Source of the DNA: Pseudonocardia sp. T1-2H
GTDB lineage: Bacteria; Actinomycetota; Actinomycetes; Mycobacteriales; Pseudonocardiaceae
NCBI RefSeq assembly: GCF_038039215.1
Contig: NZ_JBBPCL010000001.1
Coordinates: forward strand, 3,968,001 to 4,032,000
DNA length: 64,000 nt
Direction: 5' to 3'
Part shown: positions 63,954 through 64,000 of the stretch, in pieces
How the letters are laid out: each line of letters opens with the position of its first letter
How positions within the stretch are numbered: the first letter of the stretch is position 1
Made by a program: the position numbers and the translations under genes
Notes under the pieces: generated by a model
The model's input: only the letters and a program-made list of their open reading frames with translations
Database searches by the model: none
Told to the model about the DNA's origin: nothing

Positions 63954-64000
63954 GTGAACGCCCCCACCGGTTCGGCAGGAGCGCTGCTGGACGCGCGCTA
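63954..64000 (+). CDS. pknL: Start of a probable PknL-like Ser/Thr kinase (runs off the right edge)
   Basis: Only about 15 codons are visible: VNAPTGSAGALLDARY. ALLDARY fits the start of the kinase domain in PknL proteins (LLDSRY before the glycine loop), and the order with the Rv2175c-like gene and mptA matches M. tuberculosis Rv2174-Rv2176. The kinase domain itself is outside the window, so the call rests mainly on synteny. Confidence 0.6.
   Translation, partial: MNAPTGSAGALLDAR

Overview
The window is high-GC actinobacterial chromosome. Its core matches regions known from Mycobacterium tuberculosis: the dcw block from wag31 to mraZ, then metF, idsA, mptA, an Rv2175c-like gene and pknL. 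The dnaE1, lspA/rluD, ileS and biotin blocks are typical actinobacterial housekeeping genes. PaaX, DUF3040 and SAV_6107-HEPN proteins, carotenoid genes and a missing ftsA suggest a member of the Pseudonocardiales (inference; no rRNA is present). No tRNA, rRNA, CRISPR array, IS element or prophage was seen.

Layout. 1-8.8 kb: a PemK/MazF-like fragment, bioF-bioD-bioB-bsaP, thioredoxin, a SulP transporter fused to a beta-carbonic anhydrase, then bioA divergent from a PaaX-type regulator. 8.9-12.5 kb: dnaE1. 12.9-15.7 kb: a three-gene unit of GT4 glycosyltransferase, DMT-type membrane protein and DUF998 protein. 15.8-19.5 kb: antiporter-lspA-rluD-secreted protein. 19.6-24.2 kb: a methyltransferase bracketed by 22-bp repeat arrays, then ileS under a translational T-box. 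24.2-47 kb: a membrane protein with a possible metal-binding tail, wag31, yggT, sepF, yggS, pgeF, ftsZ, ftsQ, murC, murG, ftsW, murD, mraY, murF, murE, ftsI, ftsL, rsmH, mraZ, all on the minus strand and mostly joined by 1-4 bp overlaps. 47-51.6 kb: moxR-DUF58-transglutaminase (plus). 51.8-58 kb: DUF3040, methyltransferase divergent from a ParA-like ATPase, a HEPN/DUF6504 pair behind a perfect LexA box, an acetyltransferase, LppM-like protein and metF. 58.1-63.4 kb: idsA-crtI-mptA-crtB, a coupled operon mixing carotenoid and lipoglycan genes. 63.5-64 kb: an Rv2175c-like DNA-binding protein and the start of a pknL-like kinase.

Main unusual points. (1) murF, rsmH and metF each carry one frameshift, and all three are a single extra base inside what should be GAGCTC (read as GAAGCTC or GAGCTTC). 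This suggests one common cause, most simply a motif-linked sequencing error. (2) Two arrays with an exact 22-bp period flank a methyltransferase gene in opposite orientation. (3) A DUF6504-HEPN gene pair lies behind a TTGACG-N17-TGTACT promoter whose start site is overlapped by a perfect palindromic LexA box. (4) Six genes start with GTG exactly 6-7 nt after a TANNNT box, the layout of leaderless transcripts. (5) The ileS T-box shows mutually exclusive pairing of its antisequestrator strand with the Shine-Dalgarno. (6) mraZ has four operator boxes on a 10-bp period, and hairpins after mraZ and ftsI appear to split the dcw cluster.
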